DNA from: Clostridia bacterium
GTDB taxonomy: Bacteria; Bacillota; Clostridia; Lachnospirales; Lachnospiraceae
DNA length: 41,036 nt
Reading direction: 5' to 3'
Assembly (NCBI GenBank): GCA_910575625.1
Contig: CAJTFD010000022.1
Location: 1,334 to 42,369, forward strand
Shown in pieces: positions 14,786 to 23,446 of this stretch. The translations under genes were made by a program, and so were the position numbers. The notes under the pieces are model-generated. The model saw only the letters and a list, made by a program, of their open reading frames with translations. It was not told where the DNA came from and did no database searches. The first letter of the stretch is position 1. Every line of letters starts with the position of its first letter.

Positions 14786-16450
14786 ATGATGGATACAACA
14801 TACAACGTGGGCATCTACTGCCGGTTAAGTAACGACGATGAACGTGATGGGGAATCGGTCAGCATTGAGAACCAGAAGCTGCTGCTTCAAAACTATGTCA
14901 GGCAGCGCGGCTGGAATGAGGTCGATGTCTATATTGATGACGGATACTCCGGCACGAACTTCAACCGCCCAGGCGTCAGGCGGTTAATCGAGGACGCAAA
15001 GGCAAAGCGGATCAATGTGATTCTGGTGAAAGACCTTTCCCGTTTTGGCCGCAACTACATCGAATTTGGACAATATACGGATTACCTGTTCCCCTCTCTT
15101 GGGTGCCGGTTCATCGCGCTGAACAACGGAATTGACACCATGAGCGACAACGGAAGCACCGATGTCATGTGCTTTTTGAACTTATTTAATGAATTTTACA
15201 GCCGGGACACCAGCAAGAAGGTCAAGGCGGTCAAGAGAGCCTGTGCTGAAAACGGAAAATTCATGGGAACCTACCCCGCCTATGGCTACCGGCGCGACCC
15301 GCTGGATAAGCATCATCTGGTGATTGACGAGGAAACCGCGCCGGTTGTGCGCCGTATCTTTGAAATGCGGGCATCAGGCATGGGATTTCACGCCATCGCG
15401 GTGGCGCTCAATGAAGAAGGGATTCAGCCGCCCGGTGTGCTGTACTACCAGCGCAAGGGCCAGAGCGACCCCCGCAGGGTCAACCACAAGTGGGCCGACC
15501 AGACGGTTAAAAACATGGTCCGCAACGAGGTCTACATCGGGAATATGGTACAGGGCAAAAGCGGCACACTCTCCTATAAATCCCGCAAGCTCGTCAATAA
15601 ATCGGAGGACGAGTGGATTCGGGTGGAGGGGACCCACGAGGCTATTATTTCGCGGGAATTGTGGGACACCGTAGCCAGTATCGGCAAAAAGAAGGTGCGG
15701 AAAAGCACTCCGTCCGATGGCTGCAAGAGCATCTTCACCGGCCTTGTGTACTGTGCCGACTGCGGTTTCAAAATGCGGAACCATATCGAAAAGTTCACCT
15801 ATAAGGATGGCAGGCCGGGACGGTACAGTTCTTTCATCTGCGGCAACTACTCCCGCAGCGGAAGGGGCGCGTGTACCATCCACACCATCTATGAAACGGT
15901 GCTGACCCAGCTGGTATTGGAGGACATCCGGGAAAAGGCCCGCTTTGCGGAATATGACCCGGACCGGCTGATGGGCGAGATTCTCCGGTTGAAGGAGAAA
16001 GAATCCCACACCCGGCTTTTCTCCTATGAGCAGGAATTAAAATCCTCCTTAGCCCGTATTTCCGATTTGGAACGTCTGATGCAGAATCTCTACGAGGACA
16101 AATGCACCGGCTCCATCCCGCAGACGGTATTTCAGACCCTGATGCAGAAATATGAAGCGGAACGGGCAGAAAAGGCGGAGGCAGTCCCGGAACTGGAAAG
16201 GAAAGTCCGGGCGCACCTGGAAAACCAGGTGGATACCGACCGCTGGCTGGAAATTATTCGGCGCTATACGGAAATCTCGGAACTGGACGAAACCATTCTC
16301 TTTGAACTGGTAGACCGGATCGAGGTTGGCGATACCCAGAAGGTCAACGGGCAGCGGATTTGTGAGGTCAAGGTGTACTACCGCTATGTCGGGAATGTGG
16401 ACGGGGCGCTGGCACAGGAAAGGGGGCGGGATTATGGCGAAGCAATATAA
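14786..16450 (+). CDS. Large serine recombinase 1 of ICE-1
   Basis: 554 residues. The resolvase domain (~6-155) has the catalytic Ser15 in YCRLS and the motif LVKDLSRFGRNY. A recombinase domain follows (~175-290). The zinc ribbon has CADCG and a second cysteine group around CGNYSRSGRGAC. A coiled coil and C-terminal segment end in EVKVYYRYVG. The start was chosen at the ATG pair 14786/14789, where GGGAGGT is well spaced. It belongs to the TndX/TnpX group that excises and integrates ICEs. The stop lies inside the next recombinase gene (17-bp overlap), so both are made from one mRNA. Confidence 0.92.
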   Translation: MMDTTYNVGIYCRLSNDDERDGESVSIENQKLLLQNYVRQRGWNEVDVYIDDGYSGTNFNRPGVRRLIEDAKAKRINVILVKDLSRFGRNYIEFGQYTDYLFPSLGCRFIALNNGIDTMSDNGSTDVMCFLNLFNEFYSRDTSKKVKAVKRACAENGKFMGTYPAYGYRRDPLDKHHLVIDEETAPVVRRIFEMRASGMGFHAIAVALNEEGIQPPGVLYYQRKGQSDPRRVNHKWADQTVKNMVRNEVYIGNMVQGKSGTLSYKSRKLVNKSEDEWIRVEGTHEAIISRELWDTVASIGKKKVRKSTPSDGCKSIFTGLVYCADCGFKMRNHIEKFTYKDGRPGRYSSFICGNYSRSGRGACTIHTIYETVLTQLVLEDIREKARFAEYDPDRLMGEILRLKEKESHTRLFSYEQELKSSLARISDLERLMQNLYEDKCTGSIPQTVFQTLMQKYEAERAEKAEAVPELERKVRAHLENQVDTDRWLEIIRRYTEISELDETILFELVDRIEVGDTQKVNGQRICEVKVYYRYVGNVDGALAQERGRDYGEAI

Positions 16451-18071
16451 AGTCGGTATCTATTGCCGCCTGAGTGTGGATGACGCCTCCAATTCCGCAA
16501 AAGCGAAGGGCTATATTCCCAGCGATGAATCGGTGAGCATTGAGAACCAATATGAAATCCTCTCCAAATTCGTCATGCTCAACGGCTGGATCGAGGTCAA
16601 GACCTATCAGGACGATGGGTACAGCGGGGGCAACTTCCAGCGGCCCGGATTTTTGGAAATGCTGGAGGACGCAAGGCATGGCCTGATTAACCTGATTCTG
16701 GTAAAGGACCTTTCCCGTTTAGGCAGGGATTTTGTGGAGGTGGGCCGTTATACGGACGTCATTTTCCCTTCCCTCGGATGCCGGTTCGTGTCGGTTCTGG
16801 ACTGCCTGGACAGCGAGGGGGACAACACCGATATGCTGCACTTCCGCAGTCTGATGAATGACTACCATCTCAAGGACCTGTCCAGCAAGGTCAAGTCGGT
16901 GCTTCATGCAAAGAAGAAAAGTGGCCAGTATCTTGCTGCCTACGCTCCCTACGGATACCGCAAGAGCGAGGAGGACAGACACAAGCTGGTCATTGACGGG
17001 GAATCCGCCGCTGTTGTGCGGCAGATATTCCAGATGCGTCAGTCCGGCATGGCCTATGGGAAAATCGCTGCCGCCCTGAATGAGAAAGGGATTCTCCCTC
17101 CCCGCTGGTACTGGGCGGTCCATTACGGAAATGGCAGCTGCAAGTATTCCCGGCTGTGGGCTTACGCAACCGTCCGAAGCCTTCTGAACGATGATATTTA
17201 TGTCGGTACGCTCACACAGAACTGCACCGGTTCCCGTTCCTATAAAGACAAGACCATGATAAGGAAACCGGAATCGGAATGGATTTCCCATGAGGGTGCG
17301 CACGAGGCAATTATCGGGCCGGAGCTGTGGGAGGCTGTCCAGAAAATCAATCAGGCGGCGAAACAGATTTCCGCTAACAATACGCCGCCCCAAGCATCTC
17401 TGTTTACCGGAAAGCTGGTTTGTGCGGACTGCGGGCATCCTCTGGTTGCCGCCCGCGAAACACAGCGCCGGAAAAACGGAACTGTCAAGCACTATACTTC
17501 TTATTTTTGCTCCCGGTTTGCCACTACCGGACACAGCATCTGCTCCTGGCACCGGATTTTTGAGATCAGCTTGAAAAACTTGGTGCTGAGTGAAATCCGG
17601 GCGCATGGCAAAGCGGTTGCAGCCGATGAAGCCGCTGTACTGGATAAGCTGAAACAGCACATCCAATCCGCAAGCGCCGCGCAACAAGAGGACTGCCGAC
17701 AGGAAATCAGCCGTTTGCGGCGGCGTTTGGAGGAGCTGGAACAGATCACCGCAAAACTTTATGAAGATAAGGTAAGCGGGGCAATCAGCGGTGATTCCTT
17801 CTCGGTTCTGATTCAAAAGAACGAGCAGGAACGCATCCAGAAATCGGAACGCCTGGACAGTCTGTTAGCCGGGGAACGAAAAGCCCAGCAGGACATCGCC
17901 AATATCCACCAGTGGGCCGGAACCATCCGGCAGTATCTGGACTTGCAGGAACTGAACCGGGAAATCATTGAGGAACTGATTGACCGCATTGAAGTTGGAG
18001 AACGAACCGTCATAGACGGTCAAAGACACCAGGACATTAAAATTTACTACCGCTTTGTTGGGCTGGTGTGA
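16434..18071 (+). CDS. Large serine recombinase 2 of ICE-1
   Basis: 545 residues, same architecture as recombinase 1 but clearly diverged: catalytic Ser14 (YCRLS), LVKDLSRLGRDF, zinc ribbon CADCG with a later C-x-x-x-F/C-x-W group, coiled coil, and a C-terminus ending IKIYYRFVG. ATG 16434 overlaps the end of recombinase 1 and follows AGGGGGCGGG. The catalytic residues are intact, so it is probably active. It is the last gene of ICE-1, the usual position next to the right attachment site. It may work with recombinase 1, or only one of the two may be needed. Confidence 0.92.
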   Translation: MAKQYKVGIYCRLSVDDASNSAKAKGYIPSDESVSIENQYEILSKFVMLNGWIEVKTYQDDGYSGGNFQRPGFLEMLEDARHGLINLILVKDLSRLGRDFVEVGRYTDVIFPSLGCRFVSVLDCLDSEGDNTDMLHFRSLMNDYHLKDLSSKVKSVLHAKKKSGQYLAAYAPYGYRKSEEDRHKLVIDGESAAVVRQIFQMRQSGMAYGKIAAALNEKGILPPRWYWAVHYGNGSCKYSRLWAYATVRSLLNDDIYVGTLTQNCTGSRSYKDKTMIRKPESEWISHEGAHEAIIGPELWEAVQKINQAAKQISANNTPPQASLFTGKLVCADCGHPLVAARETQRRKNGTVKHYTSYFCSRFATTGHSICSWHRIFEISLKNLVLSEIRAHGKAVAADEAAVLDKLKQHIQSASAAQQEDCRQEISRLRRRLEELEQITAKLYEDKVSGAISGDSFSVLIQKNEQERIQKSERLDSLLAGERKAQQDIANIHQWAGTIRQYLDLQELNREIIEELIDRIEVGERTVIDGQRHQDIKIYYRFVGLV

Positions 18072-18212
18072 TCGGGCAAAAAAAGCGCCTGACCGCATCA
18101 GCAGCCAGACGGAAACATTCTGTAACAGCAGCGATATTTGATTGTTGCACACTGATTTGTCGAATTGGAGAGAAATTAGCAGTTTACCCCTCCCAAATGC
18201 CTCGTGTTCTTC
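18072..18212. other. Right end of ICE-1 and junction with the interrupted recombinase
   Basis: The minus-strand recombinase frame from 18643 downward is canonical through DIAPFKNIL and then turns into an unrelated tail at about 18205-18212. The sequence from there back to the recombinase 2 stop has no gene. I read this as the ICE-1 right attachment junction. The exact crossover dinucleotide cannot be fixed without the empty site or the left end. Confidence 0.65.
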
Positions 18213-18643
18213 AGGATATTTTTAAAGGGCGCAATGTCGTTGTTGTCCCGCATGGTGTCGATACCGTCATTCATGGCGATGTAGCGCACACCGTTTCTTG
18301 GGAAGAAGTCCTCGATAAGCTGCCCGGTCTGCAAGTAGTTCCGTCCTAATCTTGATAAATCTTTCGTAATCACAAGGTTTATCTGCTTCCGCTCGATGGC
18401 TTTCAACATCCGTTTCAGGTCGGGGCGTTCCATGTTCAAGCCGGTAAAGCCATCGTCCTGATAGACTGCCGCAACCTCCCATCCCTGCTTCTGGCAGAAC
18501 TTTTCCAGCATATCCCGCTGGTTCTCGATACTGGCACTCGTCCCGTCAAGGTCATCGTCCTTGGACAGCCTGCAATAGATAGCTGCCCGGAAGCTTCCGG
18601 CAAGAATCGTGTCCATCCCTGTATATCCAAAAGTGTTCATCAT
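18176..18643 (-). pseudogene. N-terminal fragment of the IME-1 large serine recombinase, cut by ICE-1
   Basis: Only the resolvase domain remains: catalytic Ser27 (YCRLS), ITKDLSRLGRNY, and DGIDTMRDNNDIAPFKNIL. Family members then continue with a Ser/Arg-rich E-helix and several hundred more residues. Here about 11 unrelated residues lead to a stop, because the gene runs into the end of ICE-1. It lies downstream of the small gene at 18650, VapE and CHC2 genes, the normal end of this type of mobilizable element. The start is uncertain: MDTILAGSF, nine codons in, is equally possible. Unless the other half is fused elsewhere, IME-1 cannot excise on its own. Confidence 0.85.
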
Positions 18644-18649
18644 AACCGT

Positions 18650-18847
18650 TTACCCGCACAATCCAGACGGAACACGGTCACTTGGAACCTCATCTTTATT
18701 ATACCCTATTTCTTGTGATTTAGCAAGATATTCTTTATCTGTTTTTCTGCTGTGTTTCTGTGCGATAAGGCTCACGAAAACGTCCGTAGCGTCCAGTTCG
18801 CCGTCAAATATTGTGGTGACATGAATCTCTGTTTTATTTTTCGCCAT
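18650..18847 (-). CDS. Small TnpW-like protein upstream of the interrupted recombinase
   Basis: 65 residues. The pattern TEIHVTTIFDGELDATDVFV followed by SLIAQK resembles TnpW-type small proteins, and the C-terminus ends DRVPSGLCG. GGAGGA lies about 10 bases before ATG 18847; the longer frame adds an unlikely hydrophobic extension. It ends seven bases before the recombinase fragment, so the two were one operon. I have seen nearly the same small protein ahead of recombinases in other mobilizable elements, but its function is unknown. Confidence 0.65.
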   Translation of the reverse strand: MAKNKTEIHVTTIFDGELDATDVFVSLIAQKHSRKTDKEYLAKSQEIGYNKDEVPSDRVPSGLCG

Positions 18848-18892
18848 AGGCAGTTGTCCTCCATACATGAAAACAGCCAGACAGGGAAGGTC

Positions 18893-19070
18893 GGCAACGA
18901 AGTCCGGCAACGGGCTTCAAAAAACCATGAAACGAATCCTTGTCTGGCGGTTGGGTTATTTTATACTTTTTCTTTTATTTTTCTGTTGCTTTGGTTGTTA
19001 AAGGGGAGAAAAGCCCGCAGTTACGGGATTTTCCCCGGCAACGGGACAGCAACGAAGTGTGCAACGGGCT
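18893..19070. repeat. Direct repeats of ~22 bp in the leader of the recombinase operon
   Basis: GCAACGAAGT...GCAACGGGCT occurs at 18894-18915 and again at 19049-19070, with only a few differences in the centre. A GCCAGACA/TGTCTGGC inverted pair lies between them. The region is the 5' side of the minus-strand small gene/recombinase unit, so these may be binding sites for a regulator or directionality factor. Confidence 0.45.
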
Positions 19071-19088
19071 GTCATTTGCCGGATTTTT

Positions 19089-20510
19089 TCAGAAGGGAAG
19101 CTCCATCTGCTCCGGCACTGGTGTAAATCCCTCCGGGGTTTTTCCCGCCCCGTTGCCGGTGTCCGTTGTCAAGGCGCAAGCGTCAGCTTTTGCCTTTTGT
19201 TCCCGTTCCCATCCTTTCTGTCTGCCATATCCAGTAAACATCCGGGGATTGGAGAAATACTTCCAGCCGGTGACGCACTGGTTCATTATCTCGTTGATTT
19301 CCCGGATTTCCCATTGTTTCGGCTCGTCAAAAGCGTGGTTTAAGGCTTCTTTGTAAAGCTGTTTGGAGCAGACGGTATCGCCGGGGCAGCTGTCAAGGAA
19401 AGCCTGAATCATCCCGGCCTTGGTATCCTCCGGCATAAAGTCCCGCTGGCGTTCCTTTAGGTAGCGCACCATTTCCGGGCTGAATGTCAGCTTCCATCTG
19501 CCGCTTCTGTAAATCTCCATCGCTTCCGCCCACACTTGGCTGATATAGGCTCTGGAAGCGGCTTCGTCCTCTAAAATGTGTGTTTTCGCCTGTTCCGGGC
19601 ATACCTGTATGGGGATGAAGCGGCGGTTGCCGGAGCGGTCAAGGGGCAGGAAGTCAAGGGCGTTGGACGTGCCGCCGAACACGCACTGCCTTGGGCGGTC
19701 TGCCGGGTGGGTTTCATAGGGTATCTTGTAAACCTCCTTCTGGCGGCTCAAAAATGACTTGATTTCCTCTATGCTCTTGGCGTTTGCGGTGGCAATCATC
19801 TCCGACATCTCGATTATCCAGTGGCCTTGCAGCTTCCGGTATACGTTATCATCGTCCAGCTTCCGCAAATCGTCCGAAAACCACTCGTCTTTGACTGCCA
19901 GCAGGCGGAAGAAGGTGGACTTCCCGGCTCCCTGACCTCCCACAAGGCAGAGCATGACTTCAAATTTACAGCCGGGGGAAAATGCCCGGTGGATGGCTCC
20001 CAATAAGAACAGGCGCAGGGATTGGTAAGTGTAATCGTCCTCACTGGCTCCCAGAAAGTGCCGCAGGCAGGAGCGTATCCGTTCGGTTCCGTCCCATGTC
20101 AGGCTGTTTAAATACTCCCGGACGGGGTGATAGCTGTTCTGGTGGGCGGCAAGGTCGGCGGCGTCCTGTATCTTCTTTTCGCTTGTCAGGCCGTCGGTTT
20201 CTTCCAGATACAGCCGGATATATTTCATGTCGGTGTCGGTCATGGGGCTGTCCGGGGTTCTTTTGTAGCCGATAGGTTTTAAAATGTCGGTGCGGTCGGT
20301 CAGAAGGTTATAAGCAACCGCCCCGGACAGGAGAGGGTCGCACTGGAACACGGTCAGGCAGTTACGGATGCTGTTTCGGAAGCCGCCTTTTTCGGTGGTT
20401 TCCAGCAAGGCTTTGACGTCCTCAACGCTCCGGGGCGGCTCGGTGTTTTCTGCCATGTTCTTTAGTTCCTGCCGTATCTGGGGCGGTAAGTTCTGCCATT
20501 CGCCTTTCAA
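19089..20510 (-). CDS. VapE-family replication protein/P-loop ATPase
   Basis: 473 residues. Walker A GGQGAGKST (~191-199), a WFSDDL / LQGHWIIEMSE Walker B-like segment (~215-245), and FGGTSNALDFLPLDRSGNRR as the sensor/arginine-finger region are typical of virulence-associated E proteins. These are helicase-like replication proteins of phage satellites and mobile elements. The start is TTG 20510 behind GGAAGTGAGG; ATG 20456 (MAENTEPP) is an alternative. The 5' end overlaps the CHC2 gene by 89 bp in another frame. With that primase-like protein it probably replicates the excised IME-1 circle. Confidence 0.88.
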   Translation of the reverse strand: MKGEWQNLPPQIRQELKNMAENTEPPRSVEDVKALLETTEKGGFRNSIRNCLTVFQCDPLLSGAVAYNLLTDRTDILKPIGYKRTPDSPMTDTDMKYIRLYLEETDGLTSEKKIQDAADLAAHQNSYHPVREYLNSLTWDGTERIRSCLRHFLGASEDDYTYQSLRLFLLGAIHRAFSPGCKFEVMLCLVGGQGAGKSTFFRLLAVKDEWFSDDLRKLDDDNVYRKLQGHWIIEMSEMIATANAKSIEEIKSFLSRQKEVYKIPYETHPADRPRQCVFGGTSNALDFLPLDRSGNRRFIPIQVCPEQAKTHILEDEAASRAYISQVWAEAMEIYRSGRWKLTFSPEMVRYLKERQRDFMPEDTKAGMIQAFLDSCPGDTVCSKQLYKEALNHAFDEPKQWEIREINEIMNQCVTGWKYFSNPRMFTGYGRQKGWEREQKAKADACALTTDTGNGAGKTPEGFTPVPEQMELPF

Positions 20511-21069
20511 GGTTCCTCACTTCCTTTCCGTGTCCTGTGATAAGGGCTGCCCGCTCTGAAAGTTCCCCCGATAGAAGCACGTCCATCAGGTATTCCACCC
20601 GGCTCATGTTCTGCAGGGCTTCCACAAACCGGGGATTCCATGCTTCATCCGGCTGTCGTGGGGCGTATTCTTCCTTCCAGCGGCGCAGGAGATGGTAATA
20701 GTCGGACAGTACCCGGAAGCAGTGCCGCTCCATGCGCTTAAATTTCTGTTCCTCCGTTTCCCTGCGCAGGCGTGGTCGGATGGGCTGCTTCCTTGCGTTC
20801 CTGCCATCCTCATAGGGGATGGAGAAGTCCTGCGCCAGCATGAGGGCGGCTTCCTTACTGCCGATTCCATAAAGACGGGAAACAAAGTCAATCACGTCCC
20901 CGGTGGCTCCGCAGCCGAAACAGTAAAAGCGGCGGTCAACCTTCATGCTTGGGTTCTTATCGTTATGGAACGGGCAGACGCACATCCCATTCCGGTTTAC
21001 ATGGATTCCATAATGCTCCGCAGCCTGCCTTGTGGTGACGGACTGCTTCACGGCTTCAAATACGTTCAA
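20422..21069 (-). CDS. CHC2 zinc-finger (DnaG-type) primase-like protein
   Basis: 215 residues. The N-terminal CHC2 zinc finger is complete: Cys32-x2-His35 and Cys50-x2-Cys53, in VCPFHNDKNPSM and YCFGCGATGD. After ~100 residues there is no TOPRIM catalytic domain; instead a long helical basic region. It therefore probably recognises initiation sites while another protein, here VapE, supplies ATPase or primase activity. ATG 21069 follows AGGAGGAAA. It overlaps the VapE gene and is separated from the relaxase gene by a terminator and an inverted repeat. Confidence 0.85.
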   Translation of the reverse strand: MNVFEAVKQSVTTRQAAEHYGIHVNRNGMCVCPFHNDKNPSMKVDRRFYCFGCGATGDVIDFVSRLYGIGSKEAALMLAQDFSIPYEDGRNARKQPIRPRLRRETEEQKFKRMERHCFRVLSDYYHLLRRWKEEYAPRQPDEAWNPRFVEALQNMSRVEYLMDVLLSGELSERAALITGHGKEVRNLERRMAELTAPDTAGTKEHGRKHRAAPER

Positions 21070-21092
21070 TAGGCGTTTCCTCCTGATAATCC

Positions 21093-21123
21093 CAACGTGA
21101 GCGGCACAATGTCGTTCACGTTG
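21093..21123. repeat. Inverted repeat upstream of the primase gene
   Basis: CAACGTGA and TCACGTTG, extended by inner CG/CG, bracket a ~12-base loop just upstream of the CHC2 ribosome site. It is a possible operator or attenuator for the replication genes. Confidence 0.5.
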
Positions 21124-21147
21124 TCTGTAAATCCATCTTGTTCAAAA

Positions 21148-21194
21148 TGAAAAAGCACCTGCCAGCGATTTCCAATCACAAAACAAGTGCCTGT
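21148..21194 (-). terminator. Terminator after the MobA/MobL relaxase gene
   Basis: On the minus strand GCACTTG and CAGGTGC pair (one wobble) around a long loop, followed by TTTTTC. The stem begins about 15 bases after the relaxase stop. The long loop makes this moderately convincing. Confidence 0.5.
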
Positions 21195-22784
21195 TTAAAG
21201 TTCCATATTCTGTTGTTTCTGTGTCCGGGGCGGCTGGTGTTTCTCTGCCTGCTCCTGCCGGATGCGTTCCTGCCGCCCTTTCAGGTTCCCCTGTACGGAC
21301 GGTTTCTTCCCCGGCTCGGCGGTCTGGCGGTACTGCTCGGACGGCAATACCTGATTGAGCCAGCGGCGCACATCCCGCAGCACTTTTACATCTGCCTGAA
21401 CCGCTTCCAGCTCCTCCCCCTGTTCCGGCAGGGCAGAAGCAAGCTGTTCCCGTTCCGCTTCCAAATCTTTGCGGGAGTAAGAGTTGCCTTTCAGGTTGGC
21501 TTTCAAATACCGGATGGCGGCATTGTAAGCGTCCAGTTCCTCCCGGTGGCTCTCCGCAAACTGCTCCTTTTTCTTCTTCCAGCCGATGGCGGCGTACTCC
21601 TTATGGACTGGCTTGTTGGCTTCGTATTTGTCAATGTAGGACAGCATGGTGTCGATGGCTTTGATACGCTTCTCGCTTTTTTTCACGCCCTCCATGACAG
21701 AAACGGCGGTCTGGCTGATTTCGTCCAGCCGGGTGTCAAGGCTCTCCACGGTGGAGATTCCTTTTTCCCGCAGAAAATCCATTGCCGCCTGTACCTTGTT
21801 GAAGTCGGCAACTGTGCCTTTGAGCTTCCCTCTGGAAGTCCAGTCGGCACGCTGTCCGCTCCGCAGTTCTAAATACTGTGAGAGCAGCTCCGGTATGGTC
21901 GGTTCCTTCGTCTGCTCCAATGCTTCCATCAGAGCGGCTTTTTTCTCTTTTAAATCGGCAATCCAGCCTTTTAAGTGGCGCACCATCTGGCGGATGGACT
22001 GCATGAGGGAGTTGGCGGATTTGATGTCCCGGTTCAGGTTGCCGATGTTGGTCTGGATTCCCTTCTTCTCCATCTGACAGACGGCAGGCCCCATGTGGAC
22101 GGTGGGGATTTTATCAATCCCCTGTCGGGCATAGGAGCGCAGGTCAAGCCGTTCCGGGCGGCTGTTGGCTTCCAGATAGCGGTTGGCCGTGTCCGCCCAT
22201 CCCTGCCGCCAGATTTCAGCGTATTTCCGGTCGTTCCAATCTACGGTGTTCTCCTTGTGGCTTTTCCATCTGCCGGACGGGAGCCGGATGCGTTCCCCAT
22301 TCTCATCAAGGTCATATACTTTTCGGCTCTTGGGGAGCCATTTCCCTTTTTCGTCCATCGCCCGCATGGTGAGCAGGATATGGGCGTGGGGGTTCCCGTC
22401 CCCTTTGTCATGGATGGCAAAGTCGGCTATCATGCCTTTGGAAACAAAAAACTCCCGGCAGTAGTCACGGATAAGGTCGGCGTGCTGTTCCGATGGGATT
22501 TCCCTTGGGATGGCAAGCACGAACCTCCGGGCAAGCTGGGAGTTCCATTGTTTTTCCTGCGCTTCGGCGGAGTTCCACAAGATATTGCGGTCTGCAAACT
22601 CCGGCGGCGCATGGGGCGGGAGCATGATTTCTTTGTGGGTGACTTCGGTTTTATAGGGATAGTATTTCTTCTCTTGGTCATATTCAGAGAACAGCTTCTC
22701 GCCGCTCTGGTAGGCAGCGGCGGAAACAGCGGATTCATTGTTGCTCCGCTTAATGATGGTGATTTTACAGTGCGGGCATGGCAA
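21195..22784 (-). CDS. MobA/MobL-family (MobQ) relaxase of IME-1
   Basis: 529 residues. Relaxase core: CKITIIKRSNNESAVSAAAY with the likely catalytic Tyr25, His125, and the HUH-type motif NPHAHILLT (His133/His135). An ALDKEN-type module found in this family is not seen; DLDENGERIRLPSGRW and a long coiled-coil C-terminus follow. The start is a TTG: GGAGG lies eight bases upstream and translation then begins at the usual family N-terminus. The predicted oriT at 23623 has the RSF1010-type nick motif expected for MobQ enzymes. It would nick IME-1 for transfer by a co-resident conjugation system. Confidence 0.88.
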   Translation of the reverse strand: MPCPHCKITIIKRSNNESAVSAAAYQSGEKLFSEYDQEKKYYPYKTEVTHKEIMLPPHAPPEFADRNILWNSAEAQEKQWNSQLARRFVLAIPREIPSEQHADLIRDYCREFFVSKGMIADFAIHDKGDGNPHAHILLTMRAMDEKGKWLPKSRKVYDLDENGERIRLPSGRWKSHKENTVDWNDRKYAEIWRQGWADTANRYLEANSRPERLDLRSYARQGIDKIPTVHMGPAVCQMEKKGIQTNIGNLNRDIKSANSLMQSIRQMVRHLKGWIADLKEKKAALMEALEQTKEPTIPELLSQYLELRSGQRADWTSRGKLKGTVADFNKVQAAMDFLREKGISTVESLDTRLDEISQTAVSVMEGVKKSEKRIKAIDTMLSYIDKYEANKPVHKEYAAIGWKKKKEQFAESHREELDAYNAAIRYLKANLKGNSYSRKDLEAEREQLASALPEQGEELEAVQADVKVLRDVRRWLNQVLPSEQYRQTAEPGKKPSVQGNLKGRQERIRQEQAEKHQPPRTQKQQNMEL

Positions 22785-22813
22785 GTGTGCGCCCTCCTTT
22801 CTCCCGGATTCCA

Positions 22814-22852
22814 GGCAAAAAAATAGCAGGATACCTTTTCAGATTTCCTGCT
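22814..22852 (-). terminator. Terminator shared by the nim-like gene and the lost HTH gene
   Basis: On the minus strand AGCAGGA and TCCTGCT pair around a 14-base loop and are followed by A and seven T. A similar stem with the same flanking sequence ends the HTH gene of IME-2 at 36032-36063, so the terminator came with the remnant described at 22839. Confidence 0.75.
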
Positions 22853-22921
22853 TGGGTGTGCCGCCGATGGGCGGCAGGTATTTAGTTTTTTGATAGGCTG
22901 TCAGTTCGTCAAACTGGAATT
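22839..22921 (-). pseudogene. 3' remnant of an Orf8-like HTH gene behind the nim-like gene
   Basis: Directly after the stop at 22922 a frame reads KFQFDELTAYQKTK...GGTPKQEI and stops at 22839-22841. The DNA aligns with the end of the intact HTH gene of IME-2 (QFRFDEQPYPKTE) and its downstream flank, including GCGGC, GGCACACC and the terminator. Only the last ~26 codons are left. The AT-rich nim-like gene has replaced the rest, so this is the scar of a cargo insertion. Confidence 0.65.
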
Positions 22922-23404
22922 TTATTTCTTATCATTTTTCTTCATTCTTACTTTACCAGTTACGTTTTTTACTACTAGCTTAAAAACTTTTGTATGCGGC
23001 ATTACTAACTTGTTAAATGGAAAATCCTCTTGATGATAATGCCTCATCAAAATATATAAAGCATTGTATTTTTCGTCATCGGAAAGCATTTCTATGTATC
23101 CTTGTCCAATAACGCTTTCATATTCCATTGTACAACTCCCACGTTCCATTTCTGTTACTAATTTATGCTCACAATCCATTTCAAAGCTGGCTCGATTATC
23201 TTTTTTGATTAATTCATACTTAGTACCCTCCATAGCCCCATGAAAATACAATTCTATTTTATCTTCTTTTATATCCATTCCAAAATTGAGTGGTAATATA
23301 TACGGGTAGCCATTATTGTTTAAAGCAATCCGGCACACATCACATTTTTCCATGATAGCTACAATATCTTTAAATTCTTTTACTTCTCTATCCGAACGAC
23401 GCAT
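22922..23404 (-). CDS. NimA-like FMN-binding protein (pyridoxamine 5'-phosphate oxidase fold)
   Basis: 160 residues. IMEKCDVCRIALNNNGYPYI, LPLNFGM, LYFHGAMEGTKYELI and ASFEMDCEH are the hallmark segments of NimA-related flavin-binding split-barrel proteins. True Nim proteins reduce 5-nitroimidazoles to inactive amines; many relatives have other or unknown roles, so resistance is possible but not shown. GGGAGG precedes ATG 23404, and the promoter TTCCAT-17-TATAAT lies 42 bases upstream of it. The gene is markedly AT-rich against its neighbours and ends against the remnant of another gene, both signs of recent acquisition. Confidence 0.8.
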   Translation of the reverse strand: MRRSDREVKEFKDIVAIMEKCDVCRIALNNNGYPYILPLNFGMDIKEDKIELYFHGAMEGTKYELIKKDNRASFEMDCEHKLVTEMERGSCTMEYESVIGQGYIEMLSDDEKYNALYILMRHYHQEDFPFNKLVMPHTKVFKLVVKNVTGKVRMKKNDKK

Positions 23405-23446
23405 TTTTTATCCTCCCTCGTATAACCACGATTTATCGCTGGCACT

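Noticed and set aside
22782..22796. CAAGTGTGCGCCCT over the MobA/MobL ribosome site as the oriT nick
   Set aside because: It resembles the MobQ nick motif but has no adjacent perfect dyad at the proper distance. The site at 23623-23666 fits better. Kept only as an alternative.
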